From assembly GCA_964006375.1 (NCBI GenBank), contig OZ023264.1, positions 171,714,295-171,778,294 on the forward strand: 64,000 bases of DNA, read 5' to 3'. A model generated the notes under the pieces. That model did not search any database. It was not told the DNA's origin and saw only the letters and a program-made list of their open reading frames with translations. Positions 23,381-34,609 of this stretch are shown one piece after another. Position numbers and translations under genes: made by a program. This stretch comes from Tillus elongatus. Taxonomy: Eukaryota > Arthropoda > Insecta > Coleoptera > Cleridae. How positions within the stretch are numbered: position 1 is the first letter of the stretch; each line of letters begins with the position of its first letter.

Positions 23381-23849
23381 ATCCATCCGATAAATAATTA
23401 AGCGATTTCGATGAAACTCGGCAAGTGCCTCTCTTTTATTAATGGCTTAGATTAGTTCGTTAGCCAGGTAAATAGGACAAGGTTTTCTGGAAAAATTTTG
23501 AGTTTTCTTGCGAAAAAAAATTTTTTCTTCAAAGATTACAAAGCTATTGTAATTAAATTTGGTGTATATGTTGCCTTGAAAAAAGCCTTACCACGTACCA
23601 AAATTAAACTTTCTAAGTTTGTATAAAATTGAGTTTTGCAAATTTTTAATTTTCTTTAGAAAAAATGTTTTTTCTCCGATACAAAGTTATTTTAATGACA
23701 TTTGGTGGATATGTTGCTTTTGGAAACGTCTTCCCATACTCAAAAATTCAAGTTTTCTTCTAAGTTTATAGAAAATTGCGTTATTTAAGTTTGAAGCATT
23801 GATTAAAAATTCACTACCATAACGCACTTGCTGCGTCCCAAACTTTTTT
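23209..23849 (+). repeat. Family A variant (A2), plus copy with (TA)n(GT)n
   Basis: Begins with the same TTAGTGAATTTT...AATTCACTAATGGGGAGATC palindrome. It carries (AT)n 23297-23360 then (GT)10 to 23380, then repeated phrases of the type AAAGTTATTTTAATGACATTTGGTGGATATGTTGC. It ends AATTCACTACCATAACGCACTTGCTGCGTCC. The body differs from the longer family A copies. Confidence 0.6.
23297..23380. repeat. (AT)n(GT)n compound microsatellite
   Basis: AT run followed directly by a GT run, inside the A2 copy. Confidence 0.95.
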
Positions 23850-23939
23850 CTATGTAGCTGGTTTCACCTTTAACGGCATTTTCAAAAAGGAGAAAATTGA
23901 ATGTATTTTTAGGCATTCCTGGTAGCTATAAATAAGAGT

Positions 23940-24850
23940 CTGGGCGCAGCAAGTGCGTTATGGTATTGAATTTTCATAAAAATGTTTTTGATAGGAAATA
24001 CGTATTTTTTAATGAAAGCAGGCGTCAAATTTGATTACCAGTATAACCTATATAGTAGAAACAATGTACCATATTTCATTAAAATAAGCTTTTCGACAAA
24101 ACTCTCTTTTTCGCATAAAATTTTTTTCACGAAAATCCGAAAATATTTTTCTTAAATGACTTACCAAAAATTTATTATTATGCCCTCTACTTCTGAAACA
24201 CAAAATACAGACTGTTGTATTTGAAACTATTGAGTTACGACAGTTTAATTTTTTTTTAACCCAATTACTATTTGAGAGCGCGCGGTGCATGGCAACTCGA
24301 TTTTTTCATGAAATAATATAAAAGAAAACCTCTCTGAATGCGTCATTTGCATTAGACTCCGATTTTTGTTGGTAATAACGCCGTACCACAATTTTTGATA
24401 TGTGTCAAAAATGTGAAAAGTTGCAAAAGAATTGAAATAACTTGAAAACAAACATGCATTACAATTCGATGGAAAATGCAAAAATGCAATAACATAAGTC
24501 GTGTTCGATATAAGAAAGCAAATTTGTATCGACAACGACTTATGGGCCACCCGTGATTGTCTGAGTAATTTTTATAGGACGCCGCTCAAATTATAGCCAT
24601 TAAAATTTGAAGCAGTTAATGAAAATTCGCTACCATAACGCACTTGCTGCGTCCCGAATTTCTTGTCTTACAAACATGCGTTATATTTCAAGAGAAAATC
24701 CAAAAATGCAATAATATAAGGCGTGTTCGATTTCAAAAAAATAAAGTTTGTGTCACCAATGACTTATGGGCCACCTGTGATTGTAGAAATAATTTTTAAG
24801 ATGTAGTTGTAGACACTCTATAATTAACGTATACAACTGTTTCTCGTATC
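23940..24850. repeat. Rearranged family A pieces
   Basis: Holds inverted and direct pieces: GCGCAGCAAGTGCGTTATGG (about 23944), AACGCACTTGCTGCGTCCCG (about 24637-24656), and two ACTTATGGGCCACC blocks (about 24538 and 24764). The AACTCGATTTTTTCATGAA block (about 24294) recurs near 34650. No coding sequence. Confidence 0.5.
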
Positions 24851-24945
24851 TTGTAGAATAACAAACCCCACGGTTTGGTCTCTTTACCTAAGATCCGGTA
24901 TATAAGGTGATGTTAGTTTTTAAAGTAGTTAAATTTTTTCATCCT

Positions 24946-24980
24946 CTGAAGACGGTAACTTGGTTAGTGAAACGATCGTC
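24946..24980 (+). ncRNA. Weak hammerhead-like motif
   Basis: CTGAAGA at 24946-24952 is followed by a partly paired stem (GGTAAC/GTTAGT), GAAAC, the palindrome CGATCG and GTC. It is a diverged, inverted copy of the motif at 21572-21607. Stem I is not convincing. Confidence 0.3.
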
Positions 24981-25079
24981 AGATCTTTAAAAATGTGTTG
25001 TGGTGATTTTGGTTCTCCAAGTGTACTTATCAGTGGTCATCACAGGTTCCAATCTTCACTTAGTGAACCCCTAATGAAT

Positions 25080-25779
25080 AGATATAAAGGTAATTCGTGA
25101 ACTGCTTATCGAAATAAAAATTAAAATATAACATAAAACTTTTCAAAGGTTATAAGTTCAGAAAAAATCCGTGCAAGACTGAAAAGAGCCACTCACCTTC
25201 CGTTTTGTTAAAATAGAGTTTTAAATTAAGTTTGTAACATGAGTGAACCGAGAAGACAGCAACAGTCAAAGATCTCTCAAACTTTCTCCTGCTCCATTGT
25301 TTACGTTTATATTTCCATGAATATATTAGGACCAGTTTTATGAGAGTTTCCCGAAAATTTATTGAAAATAGTAAGTATTCCGCAGGCATCTTTGTATGTC
25401 TCTATTTGACCTTTGATCGCTTGATGTACAAGAATATAAAAACCACTCTGCATTTTCCTACAAATAAAAAATATGTAAAATTCCAGGCTTTATCTTCTAC
25501 GCCGTTCATGGCACATTGAACCTATAATAAAAATGGAAACGCTTACGATTTTGTTTTTAACATACTCTCTCATATGTGAAAAACATCATTTCTAAATATT
25601 TCCACACATTTTTCTCATAGATAAATGTTAAAAGCTAATGGGACTAGTTTTCTTTAGAAACAGCAACAGTACAATCATCAATGGTTTAGCTGTTTGGTGG
25701 GTTGCCACAAATTATGCCAAATTTGTCAAATATTAAGCAAATACTACAAATAGTACTAAATAAATGTTTATTATTAAAA
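25080..25779. other. Unassigned interval
   Basis: AT-rich. The longest frame is 79 codons (minus) with no recognisable feature. Confidence 0.35.
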
Positions 25780-26092
25780 AGTTCGGGACGCAGCAAATGC
25801 GTTATGGTAGCGAATTTTCATTAAATTCTTCAAAACTGAATAACTCAATTTTTTATAAACCTAGAAAGTGGACTTTTTGTAGGTATATAGGAAGGCAAGG
25901 CAATATATCCACCAAATTTCATCAAAATAGCTTTGTAATTTCCAAAAGAAAACACAACATTTTCCCGCAAAACCTTATCCTATTTTCCTGGGTAACGAAC
26001 TCATCCAAGCTATTAATAAAAGGAAGGCACACGCCGAGTTTCATCAAAATCGGTTACTTGCTTTTTGAGTTATCGGTTGGAGAATTTACAAG
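25780..26092 (-). repeat. Family A variant (A2), truncated minus copy
   Basis: Starts GTTCGGGACGCAGCAAATGC and runs backwards through the A2 body (CCTGGGTAACGAACTCATCC, AAATCGGTTACTTG...GTTATCGGTTGGAG), stopping before the microsatellite. Confidence 0.6.
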
Positions 26093-26357
26093 TCACTGAT
26101 TTAAAAAAAAGTTGAAACGTCAAAATTGATCATTCTGGTAGTCGTAATAAGTACGCATTAGTGCTTTATGAGTTAAAGATACGGCTAGAAATGACTAACA
26201 AGCTCGTAGATCTGTGTCGCAGCCGCCATTTTCCTTCACTTCGTTCAAATATGAGAAAAAAATCAATTTTAAACAAAAATTGTATCGTGTAAATAATTGA
26301 GACGTTAGAAATTTAATATACAAGAGTATATACCTGTTAGTAGATACATCTGGCATG

Positions 26358-26436
26358 TCAAGAATGGCCGAGAAGTGAAGGCAGCAGAGTGTTGGTTTAA
26401 TAATGGACTCCTACAACACGCGTTCTAATCTCAGTT
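26358..26436 (+). other. tRNA-like relic
   Basis: AATGGCCGAGAAG fits a tRNA A box, and CGTTCTAATCTC about 60 bases on fits a B box, in the manner of tRNA-Leu/Ser. The arms do not fold cleanly, so this is a pseudo-tRNA or an old SINE head. The rest of 26093-26700 shows nothing else. Confidence 0.35.
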
Positions 26437-26702
26437 AGTGACTTCACTTTTTTTATTTTTTTAGTCTCATTTCATTGTACCGTTATCTGATCAGATTGTG
26501 TAATTCCAATGAATTTTTGTAAGACAAATTCAATTACGACGAGATGAAAACTTTTCAGACTTAATTCAATTTGAATAGCACATCTGGTTGTTTGTTATTG
26601 CCCTAACTTAGTGAAACTGTTCCATACTTAATACAGCCGTAGACTATTCCCGTGGCTTCACAAGTGCTTGTTCTTTTTTGCAACCGATTTCAGTTATTAC
26701 CG

Positions 26703-26930
26703 GACGTAGCAAGTGCGCTATGGTAGCGAATTTTTATTAAAGTTTCAAATTTCAATAGTTCAATTTGCTATTAACCTAACGTTCGTTGGCCAGGAATCAG
26801 TTTTTTCGGAAACATTTTAACTTTATTTTTGGCAGATTTTGGTACATTTGATATATGGTATATATTTGTTATTAAAAACATTTTTATGAAAATTCACTAC
26901 CATAACGCAGTTTCTGTGTCCAGACTTTTA
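26703..26930. repeat. MITE-like solo end of family A
   Basis: About 228 bp with inverted ends GGACGTAGCAAGTGCGCTATGG and CCATAACGCAGTTTCTGTGTCC. It matches the terminal segments of the larger family A copies at 18688-18978 and 36971-37258. Confidence 0.6.
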
Positions 26931-27475
26931 TATAGGGTGGCGCATTGAAAACAAAACAGATCGATTTGCGTCCAGAGAATTTTTTTTAAGAAACGCTGAA
27001 ACATGTCAATTTTAATATTGAGGGGGACATGTTTTGACATAAAACTCAACTTTGTCACATCAACCCCTTAAGGGTGGTGATAACAACCCTTATATTTTAA
27101 ATAGGGAACATGGGTCGAGTGTTACATCATTTGAAAGCTCTTTATTTTATGAATTCAGCACACAAATTTTTTTGGAAGTTTTACCAACTCGTTTAAAATT
27201 TATTCACAGTTGGAGTTGCAAGAACATATTTCATTCATTGTGATAAGAAATGCACTGATTAGTCAATTTTTCGTTAAAAAAAACTAAAAAACAAAATCAA
27301 ACGTTCAAAAATGTTTATTCAGTTAAGTAAGTGTTCAAATTGTTGACCACCAGCTTCCACACAAAAATAGAAATTTTGTTCAAAACGAGCTTTGACATTC
27401 TGGAGCATTTGTGGAGTTATTAGACGGCATTCTTCAAGAATGCGTCAAAATTGTCAAAATAGGTTTATAAGATGC
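26931..27475 (-). mobile_element. mariner-like relic (3' part)
   Basis: Begins AGGGTGGCGCATTGAAAAC, a mariner-type terminus. On the minus strand at about 27340-27465 it reads RLITPQMLQNVKARFEQNF...GGQQFEHLLN-stop, the usual C-terminus of mariner-like transposases with PPRSCDLTPLD cores. The rest of the gene and the other end are gone. Confidence 0.55.
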
Positions 27476-27515
27476 AGTTCGGGACACGCTATAATTCACT
27501 TATATATACTTTTTT

Positions 27516-27517
<2 letters not shown>

Positions 27518-27593
<76 letters not shown>
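27518..27593. repeat. (TA)n microsatellite at LINE 3' junction
   Basis: TA run touching the 3' end of LINE copy 2. The LINE sits in a family A copy whose pieces appear at 27476-27517 and from 30676. Confidence 0.95.
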
Positions 27594-27594
<1 letters not shown>

Positions 27595-27639
27595 CAACAG
27601 CACACCACGAGGGCTTACAGTCTAAATACTATCGTACCG

Positions 27640-28430
27640 TGGGTGTCGACAAGGAGGAAAGGGGCAACTTGTTAATTCTGGGCTTGAAGGTTTGGAGGTT
27701 CGGAGGAGAAGGAAGAACCTGTGCCGGTAAGGAATTCCACAACTTGGAAGTCCTAGGGACAAAAGAGCGGGCATGTTCTATGTCTGGTTACCTGGACAGT
27801 AAAAGGGTGCATTCGCTCTGTTTTCCTGGTAGATCTGTTGGGGCAGCAGGTGGAGGAACTATGGAAGAAAGCTCCTCTGAGCAGTGCTCGTGCAGACATA
27901 TATAAAAGAGACAGAGGTCACCAACGGCACGTCGGTGGGCAAGTGATGGCAGCCTTTGGGTAAGGCTAGGATCGCCGATAAGAGGTCTCTTCTCAATGGA
28001 GCGTCACCCCAGATGTAGGAGCAGTATTCGAGATTTGGCCTTATTTGTGAAGTATATAAGGTATAGAAATTAGCGGTGAAAAGTATTTTCAAGCCCGGAA
28101 GAGGAAACCTAAGTTTTTAGCAGCCGCTTCTGCAATTGATGTGACATGTTGATGCCAATTGAGATTTCGATCCACAGAAATGTCAACAAGTGAAAAGGAC
28201 TCATTACTTTGAATAACTTGGTTGTTCATTGTGATGGGTCTAGGTGTATCTCTTATGAGAAAGAAAGCAAGACTGAGATTTGGCGGATTTGAATTGTACA
28301 AGATTTCTACTGCCCCAGTCTAATATTTTTTGGAGATCCAGAGAGACAGAACCCACCATAAGTCTGCGATCCTCATCTAATTGTGCTAAAGAGACATGCT
28401 TAGAATATTGTATATTTTAGTGGAGGGTGC
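27640..28430 (-). pseudogene. LINE copy 2 RT thumb and C-terminus
   Basis: DRNLNWHQHVTSIAEAAAK, SQIRPNLEYCSYIWG and the tail with SLSFIYVCTSTAQRSF are recognisable in shifting frames. They match copy 3 closely, so the breaks are private to this copy. Confidence 0.75.
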
Positions 28431-28439
28431 TGTCGTCCG

Positions 28440-29339
28440 CGTAACTGTGAACTGGGTTGGATATGCTAGAGAGGAGGTCATTGATGTGTAAAAGAAACAA
28501 AGTAGTGGCTAAAGCTGAACCTTGAGGGACTCCTGCATTAATTGGATACAGTTTCGGGTAAAGCCATTCACGACAACAGAAATGCGCCGGTTGGAGAGGA
28601 AATTTGCTGTCCAGGTACAGAGTTTTTGTGGTAGGCCATAGGCCGGAAGTTTATTAAGAAGCGCTGCGTGCCAGACCTGGTCGAATGCTTTGGATATGCC
28701 TAGAGCGACAATCTGGGATTCACCGTGTAGTTCCATAGAGTTGTTCCAAGAAAGGGTGACAAAGGAAAGGAGCTCGGCAGTTGATCTGCGTTGACGGAAT
28801 TCATACTGCCTGTCGTGGATTACACTGTGTTTTTCAAGAAATTTTAGTAATTAGGTGTTTATATACTTTTCCATCACTTTAGAGACGACTGAGAGGATAA
28901 AAATAGGCCTGTAGTTGCTAGGAAGCGCTTTGGATCCTTTCTTGGGGACGGGTTGTACTCGAGCAGTTTTCCAGTTACTAGGGGATATACCTTTAATGTA
29001 AGATGTCTGAAAGAGACGAGTCAGGACAGGAGCAAGTTGTGGTGCGCATTTTTGGAGAGCAATTGACGGGATCTCGTCAAGGTCAGAGTCTTTCCTGGTC
29101 TTAAGAGAAGAGAGCACCTTTCGTACCTTTTTGGTTTTGAAAATGATATCCGTCATTTTATGCGCTACATTGGGGACTGTTGGTGGTTGAACACTTGGAG
29201 GTGGGTTGAGAGTAGAATTGCCGGCGAACAAGGCAAAAAGTTCAGCCTTGCCCAGGGCGGTAGAAAAAATTTCATCCCCTGAAACACGAACAAGGTGCGA
29301 ACGTGCTTTTGCAGAAATTATTCCCAATAGATTTAGCAA
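28440..29339 (-). pseudogene. LINE copy 2 reverse transcriptase, fingers and palm
   Basis: KVRKVLSSLKTRKDSDLDEIP, then NWKTARVQPVPKKG, NYRPI, KAFDQVWH and GVPQGS-type segments follow in the usual order between 29200 and 28500. The catalytic YADD is still readable at 28432-28443. A stop near 28850 and several frame changes inactivate it. Confidence 0.82.
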
Positions 29340-29591
29340 GAGTCTATAAGGGTTTGCTCCCGGTGGAGCTTGAGAGGACTTTGTTTTTGATGTGGTTATT
29401 AAACGAGTCTTTTTCTCAGAAAGAATGCGGACATAGCGGTTTCTTGCGTTGTTAAATGCTTGACGGTTTTATTGACTGGAATGGTGTAGAAGCGTTTTGT
29501 GAGCTTTTCAAGTCTGGCCTTGTTGCACGATTTAGAGAACCAGGGCTTTTGAGTGGCTGAAGAGGTTTTCTTGCACGTGGAAGAAATAGTT

Positions 29592-30420
29592 CTATGCCAG
29601 CTTGCATAATTTCGGTGATCTTTTGTGAGATATCAGAGGGGTCAGGATGAGAGAAGCAGACAGACGCCCATGGAAATAGGGAAAAGTGATCCCGCATTTC
29701 GTTCCAGTTCGAGGAGTTGTAGTGCCAAACGCTACGTGGGTGTGATGACTGTGTAATCTCGGGTTGCATTGTGCAGGAAGCAGTGAGTATTCCGTGGTCT
29801 GAGCGACCAAGGGGGGTGGTGACGGATGCCTTATAGCGTTCAGTTTTGGAGTAAGAAGGATATCCAAGGGATTTGAGTTATGTGTTGGAATTCGAGGAAA
29901 GTAAGTAGATTGCTGAACCATATTGGCTTAACAATTTCTGACTGCAAAGGCCCCCGCTGCTCTCCCTTGTGGATCGGTTTTTGAAGATCCAAGCCATTCC
30001 TTATTGTGGATATTGAAGTCGCCAAGAATAGTGACCTCAAAGGAAGGATATTCAGAAATCAGATGGTCGGTTATTTCAGAAAGATGGTCGAAGAGCTGGA
30101 CAAAGTGGTTGTCAGAATGTGACCGGTAAATGCAACAGATGAATTTAGTTGCAGCCATGAGAGAGAGTTTCAACCAAAGTATGTTTTTTCTTCCGGATTC
30201 TAAATTGGGGAGTTTGGTGCAGGGTAGATTCCTACAGACGTATGCGCACACGCCTCCATGTAATCTAAAGGAAGTAAGTAGCTGATACCCCGGGAAATTA
30301 AAGTGTTTTGGCACTGATTTGGGTTTCGGTGAGGAAGAGGAGTTGGGACCTATTATCCTGGAGGAAATGGTGGACGGAGTTCAGGTTAGAATTTAGGCCT
30401 CATAAATTCGAGAAGGATAT
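29592..30420 (-). pseudogene. LINE copy 2 endonuclease domain
   Basis: From about 30415 the minus strand reads NLNSVHHFLQDNRSQLLFLTETQIS, with the TET motif, then after frame changes CIYRSHSD and LGDFNIHNKEWLG (GDFN motif, about 29985-30020). A C-terminal APE-like region with RSDHGIL follows. At least three frame changes. The role in the intact family is to nick target DNA for target-primed reverse transcription. Confidence 0.75.
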
Positions 30421-30675
30421 GTTAAATATTGATGTTGGCACCCCCTGCACATCCCTCTCCAGGAGGTCCGAATGGAGGGGTATTTTATTTCCGGAATCTT
30501 TTGTACAAGGAGGAGCCATCATCACTTTTCTTTATAAGGGAAACCGACTCATACACCAGAATCGGAAACGTCCGTTGGGACTTCACCGGCGCCTTGATGT
30601 AAGTGGCGGTACCTCCTCGGGCGTGAAAAAAATCCTTTACTATCACGTAAAGGAAAAGTCCACTACCACCTGCTA

Positions 30676-31424
30676 ATATATAGTATAATAACGGATATAT
30701 TGGGCTTTACCGTAGAAATGCGTCACCCTGTATCTGTGTAAACAGACAAAAACTGAATTTGAGCCCGTATATGGGTTTTACGGGTCCTAATTCGCGCTCA
30801 TTTGAAGAAATCTTTCTAAAATTGATAAGTCGTGGTCTTCTCAATAACGAATTATTTTCTAAGATATAGACTATTAAACCATATACTCTATAGCTGAAAC
30901 TACTGAAGAATCATTGAAAAGTTGGTCTATTTGAAATTGATTTTCCGAAAATATTTTAGTAAAATGAAGGACAATGATGGTTGAAGCTGAAACTTAAGAC
31001 TTTGTCAAACACACTTATTACTACATATCTTCTACATAAGCAGTACCTGTTTCGAATTCATTGTCTGAAAAATGCAAATTTTGACGTTTTAAATCGCGAC
31101 TTTGACGTTTTAAGAATTGAAATTATAAAATTTTTAAAATGGTTTTTCTGCTACTTTTTGACCTTTTTGCGTCAAACTTAATCACTTTATGTAATATCCA
31201 ATTGGTTTTGTTAATAACACAAAATAATTTGTTCTTGTACATGTAGGGTACGCTTGTTAGTAGAAACGTATGTGCACATTTGGCTGTCATAGCTTTATTA
31301 TTTTCGAAGATACATAAATTTTTCGAAAAAAAAAAACAACATTTTCACGGAAAAACTGGTCAGATTTTCCCGGCTAACGACCTTTTTCATCAAAATCGGG
31401 CTATTATTTTTTAAGTTATCGATA

Positions 31425-31507
<83 letters not shown>

Positions 31508-31545
31508 GATCTCCTCATTAGTGAAAAATTCGCTAGAAGCGAGTC
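30676..31545 (-). repeat. Family A repeat, minus copy
   Basis: Same inverted block order as 14822-17500: TTTACCGTAGAAATGCGTCACCC, GACAATGATGGTTGAAGC, AATCGCGACTTTGACGTTTT, CCCGGCTAACGACC, (TA)n at 31427-31501, and ACACAGATCTCCTCATTAGTG. Its far part continues left of LINE copy 2 at 27476-27517. Confidence 0.65.
31427..31501. repeat. (TA)n microsatellite
   Basis: TA run at the standard family A position. Confidence 0.95.
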
Positions 31546-32203
31546 TATAATTTTTACCTGTTCACTGTTATGCAAATATCTCACGCAACTTTACACAATT
31601 AAGTGGTCATTAATTCAAATTGTATCAGAAGCTGAAGAGGTATTCAATATGCAGTAGTATCCGCACAGGAGCCTCCTCTGCTAATAACCCGAATAGCTGG
31701 AAGCTCTACAACTCACCGATCTGCGTGCAAGCTAATTCAATTTTCGAAATAGTTGGCTGAATAATTTTGAAACTTTGCGTCCCTGTCTATCAGTTATATG
31801 GATATTATTGTATCGCAACGCTTGGCCGAAGATCAATTTACTCCCATAATTCACTACACCTCGCTGCAAATTTATCATTCCAACATTCCAAGATTAATAA
31901 TAATCCATATACTCATGAAATCTGGAAATTTGTAGTGCTGAATTTGACACGAGTTAAACTAAGTTGAAATTCCACTGATTAGTAAAACAAACTATTAAGT
32001 TATTGACGGGAGATATTTCAGCTGTGTCTTAGATGTACATCAGACAGACAGATAAGATAAACGAATTTGTCCTATTTTAGCAATCTGATCCATAATAGTC
32101 AATTTTACAAGTTTATATGAAAATAAAATGCTGTTGGTGGTTGTAAACGCAAGCGAAGTCTTAAAGGTAGAGCAAACCAAGAATAGATGATGAGAAAAAG
32201 AAG
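31546..32203. other. Unassigned interval
   Basis: No recognisable coding sequence or repeat. Frames are 66 codons or shorter. Confidence 0.35.
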
Positions 32204-32228
32204 TTCGGGACGCAGCAAGTGCATTATA

Positions 32229-33495
32229 ACGGGTGGGCCATTTAAAAAAAAAACTAATGAATATTTTTTCAAAGTTATGAGTTTATTAGAAAGATTGAAC
32301 CTTTCTATTTAGGGGTAGAAGGCAATATCATTCAAATGATTGCCACGGCTAGCCTCACGATACCCCATTCCATCAGTCCAATTTTTCAGTACAGTTTCGA
32401 TTGTTTGGGCCTCTATTTCGTCAATGGCAACTTCAATTTCATGTTTCAAGTCGTCAATAGTGTCTGGATGGTTAGCGTAACACTTTTCCTCAATGGTTCT
32501 ACACAAAAAAAAAGGTCCAATGGAGTCAGATCACAGCTTCAAGGTGGCCAATTGACATCAGCATTTCGGCTGATTATGCGATTTTCGAAAACAGTGCGCA
32601 AAAGATCGATTGTTACGTTGGCTGTGTGGCATGTTACGCCGTCCTGTTGAAACCAAATGTCGTCTATGTCATACTCTTCAATTTTTGGAAATAAAAATCT
32701 CTTAGTATGGCGCAGTAGCGATCACCATTCACCGTAACGGCGTTTCCTTGCTTATTTTCGAAGAAAAATGGCCCCATAATCCCGCCAGACCAAAATCCGC
32801 ACCAGGCAATCAATCGTTGTGGATGCATTGGTTTCTTCACGATCACGTGTGGATTTTCTAAGCCCCAGATACGACAATTTTGCTTATTCACGTATCCTCC
32901 GAGGTGGAAATGAGCTTCATCTGAAAATTTGATTTTTCGGTAAAAATGCTCATCTTCGATCAAGCGGTCTTCGGCCCATTGAGCACTCCGAAAACGCATC
33001 GGATGATCATGCGGCTTCAGCTCTTGCACTACCTAAACTTTGTACGCATTCATACCGAGATCTTTATGCAACATTTTGCTCAAAGAAGTACGTGAAATGT
33101 TCAATTCTTGAGAACAGTGACGAGTTGATGTTGATGGTTGTTCAAGCACAAGCAGCGATGTTTTCGGTTGAGCGCACTGGACGAGTACGTACACGAGTTG
33201 TGTTATCCAACAACGATCTAGTTTAGCGAACTCGCTTCACAAATTCATCCACCAACTGCATTTTTGGCACATCCTTTTTGTCAAATTTTTTTCGTAAATT
33301 TCTTACAGTTTGAGTAGAAGACTCACCGATTTGGAAATAAGTTTTTAATATTTCCCAACATTGTTCAAGAGAAAGATACCCATTTTATAAATATCAAACA
33401 TAAAATTAACTTCCTATCACATCGAAAATATCATGAAACTTCCAACCTCAAAATTACCTGTAGTTCCAATTCCAAACGTTAGATGGCCCACCCTT
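32229..33495 (-). mobile_element. mariner-like transposon (decayed)
   Basis: About 1.27 kb with ends ACGGGTGGGCCATTTAAA and the complement of AAGGGTGGGCCATCTAA, flanked by TA on both sides (32227-32228 and 33496-33497). It carries one decayed transposase gene. Confidence 0.82.
32309..33390 (-). pseudogene. mariner-like transposase (decayed)
   Basis: On the minus strand: an HTH-type region ending ISRTSLSKMLHKDLGMNAYKV (33040-33105), VQELKPHDHP, and KFSDEAHFHLGGYVNKQN with the first Asp (about 32905). Then IWFQQDGVTCHTA (about 32640) holds the second Asp and NWPP-SCDLTPLD (about 32530) the third, with an in-frame stop between the prolines and SCDL. Frame changes occur near 32675 and 32510. The C-terminus is near 32309. 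All three catalytic Asp codons survive, but the gene is dead. Confidence 0.82.
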
Positions 33496-34058
33496 TAGTA
33501 GTGAATTTTCATTATAATTGTACACTATTAGTAACGTATATTATTAAAACTAATTCTTTCATTTTAAATCAACCGTGGAGATAGGTTTTAGAAATCCCAG
33601 TATGCAATTACTTGAAGAAATTTCAATTTTCGATGGAGATAGAAAATTAAAATTTGGTACATATATGTAAATACTGCAAGCCTCTTTGTGTTACAAATTT
33701 CATTAAAGTTGCCAAAGTTTTCCAGAAAAAAAATTATTATTCACAAGGGGAATGTACCTGCCAAATTTCAAATACAGCAGGTATTTTCCTTATTAATTGC
33801 TTGGACGGTTTTGTTTTAGTCAACCCAACCGAACTAGTTTTTGCAAACAAAACAACAAAGAAGGTTTTTCAAAACTAATTTATAGTTTCGCGAAGCTCAT
33901 TATGTTATTCTTCTTTAATTTAGTACCTATACTGCGTTTACATAAGTTTTACTATGGCTCAAGATTGAAGATTCTAGCTTAATGGGAAATTGAGTTATCA
34001 AATTTGAAATATTCCTACGAATATTCTCTACGTACTTGCTGCACCCAGACTCTTTTTA

Positions 34059-34609
34059 ACACTTGTTTACTGTTGCTGTATCCATACTTTTTTTAAATGA
34101 TAAAATATTGTAACTCTCTATGTGAGACTGACAAACAAGGCAACCTCAAATTTATTTTTGGAAAAATATTTTAAACTAATGAAATGAAGTAACAATTTAA
34201 ACGTAATTTGAAAACCTTGGTTCGCTGGTTTGTCGCGGGGGTTATCCTCCACCATCTGCATGCTTACAACTACCATCAATGATAAAAAAGAACAATGTAA
34301 ACAAAAAAAATTTCTTGAGACCAACCCCCAAGAAAGTTGCGGGACCTGCGGTGAATAGGGGTACTGAGCGGAGTAAACAGGATTTTAAGGACGTATAGCT
34401 ACAAAATGGGATACAGGAAGCTTATAGAGGTCCAACTAAGCTGGCTTTTTCGCACTTTTCGCTCACATTTGCTTTTTATCTTCTACGAATTAGACGACTT
34501 TTATTTAGAATAACTTTCTAAACATTTATTATTAATTACCAACATTTCACAAAAATGTTACAAAAAATGATTTCTACGTAAACACTAAAAACAATTCTAC
34601 AAAAACATT
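34059..34609. other. Unassigned interval with a recurring phrase
   Basis: CCAACCCCCAAGAAAGTTGCGGGACC (34322 onward) is shared in part with about 2721 and loosely with 51888. It suggests an old dispersed repeat of unknown type. No genes. Confidence 0.35.

Larger units (their letters stand above)
27594..30674 (-). mobile_element. LINE copy 2, near full length (CR1/Jockey-group)
   Basis: About 3.1 kb on the minus strand. A GC-richer 5' leader (30430-30674) is followed by an ORF2-type reading with apurinic endonuclease and reverse transcriptase and a short 3' UTR ending at 27594. No ORF1 is present, so this copy is either a single-ORF family member or slightly 5' truncated. The frame is broken many times. 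The same family occurs at 14091-14641 and 48471-50207. Confidence 0.88.
32204..34058. repeat. Family A variant split by a mariner-like element
   Basis: Left piece TTCGGGACGCAGCAAGTGC (32204-32222) and right piece from 33498 (GTAGTGAATTTTCATT) ending CGTACTTGCTGCACCC near 34050. Removing 32229-33497 restores the family sequence around a single TA. Confidence 0.55.
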
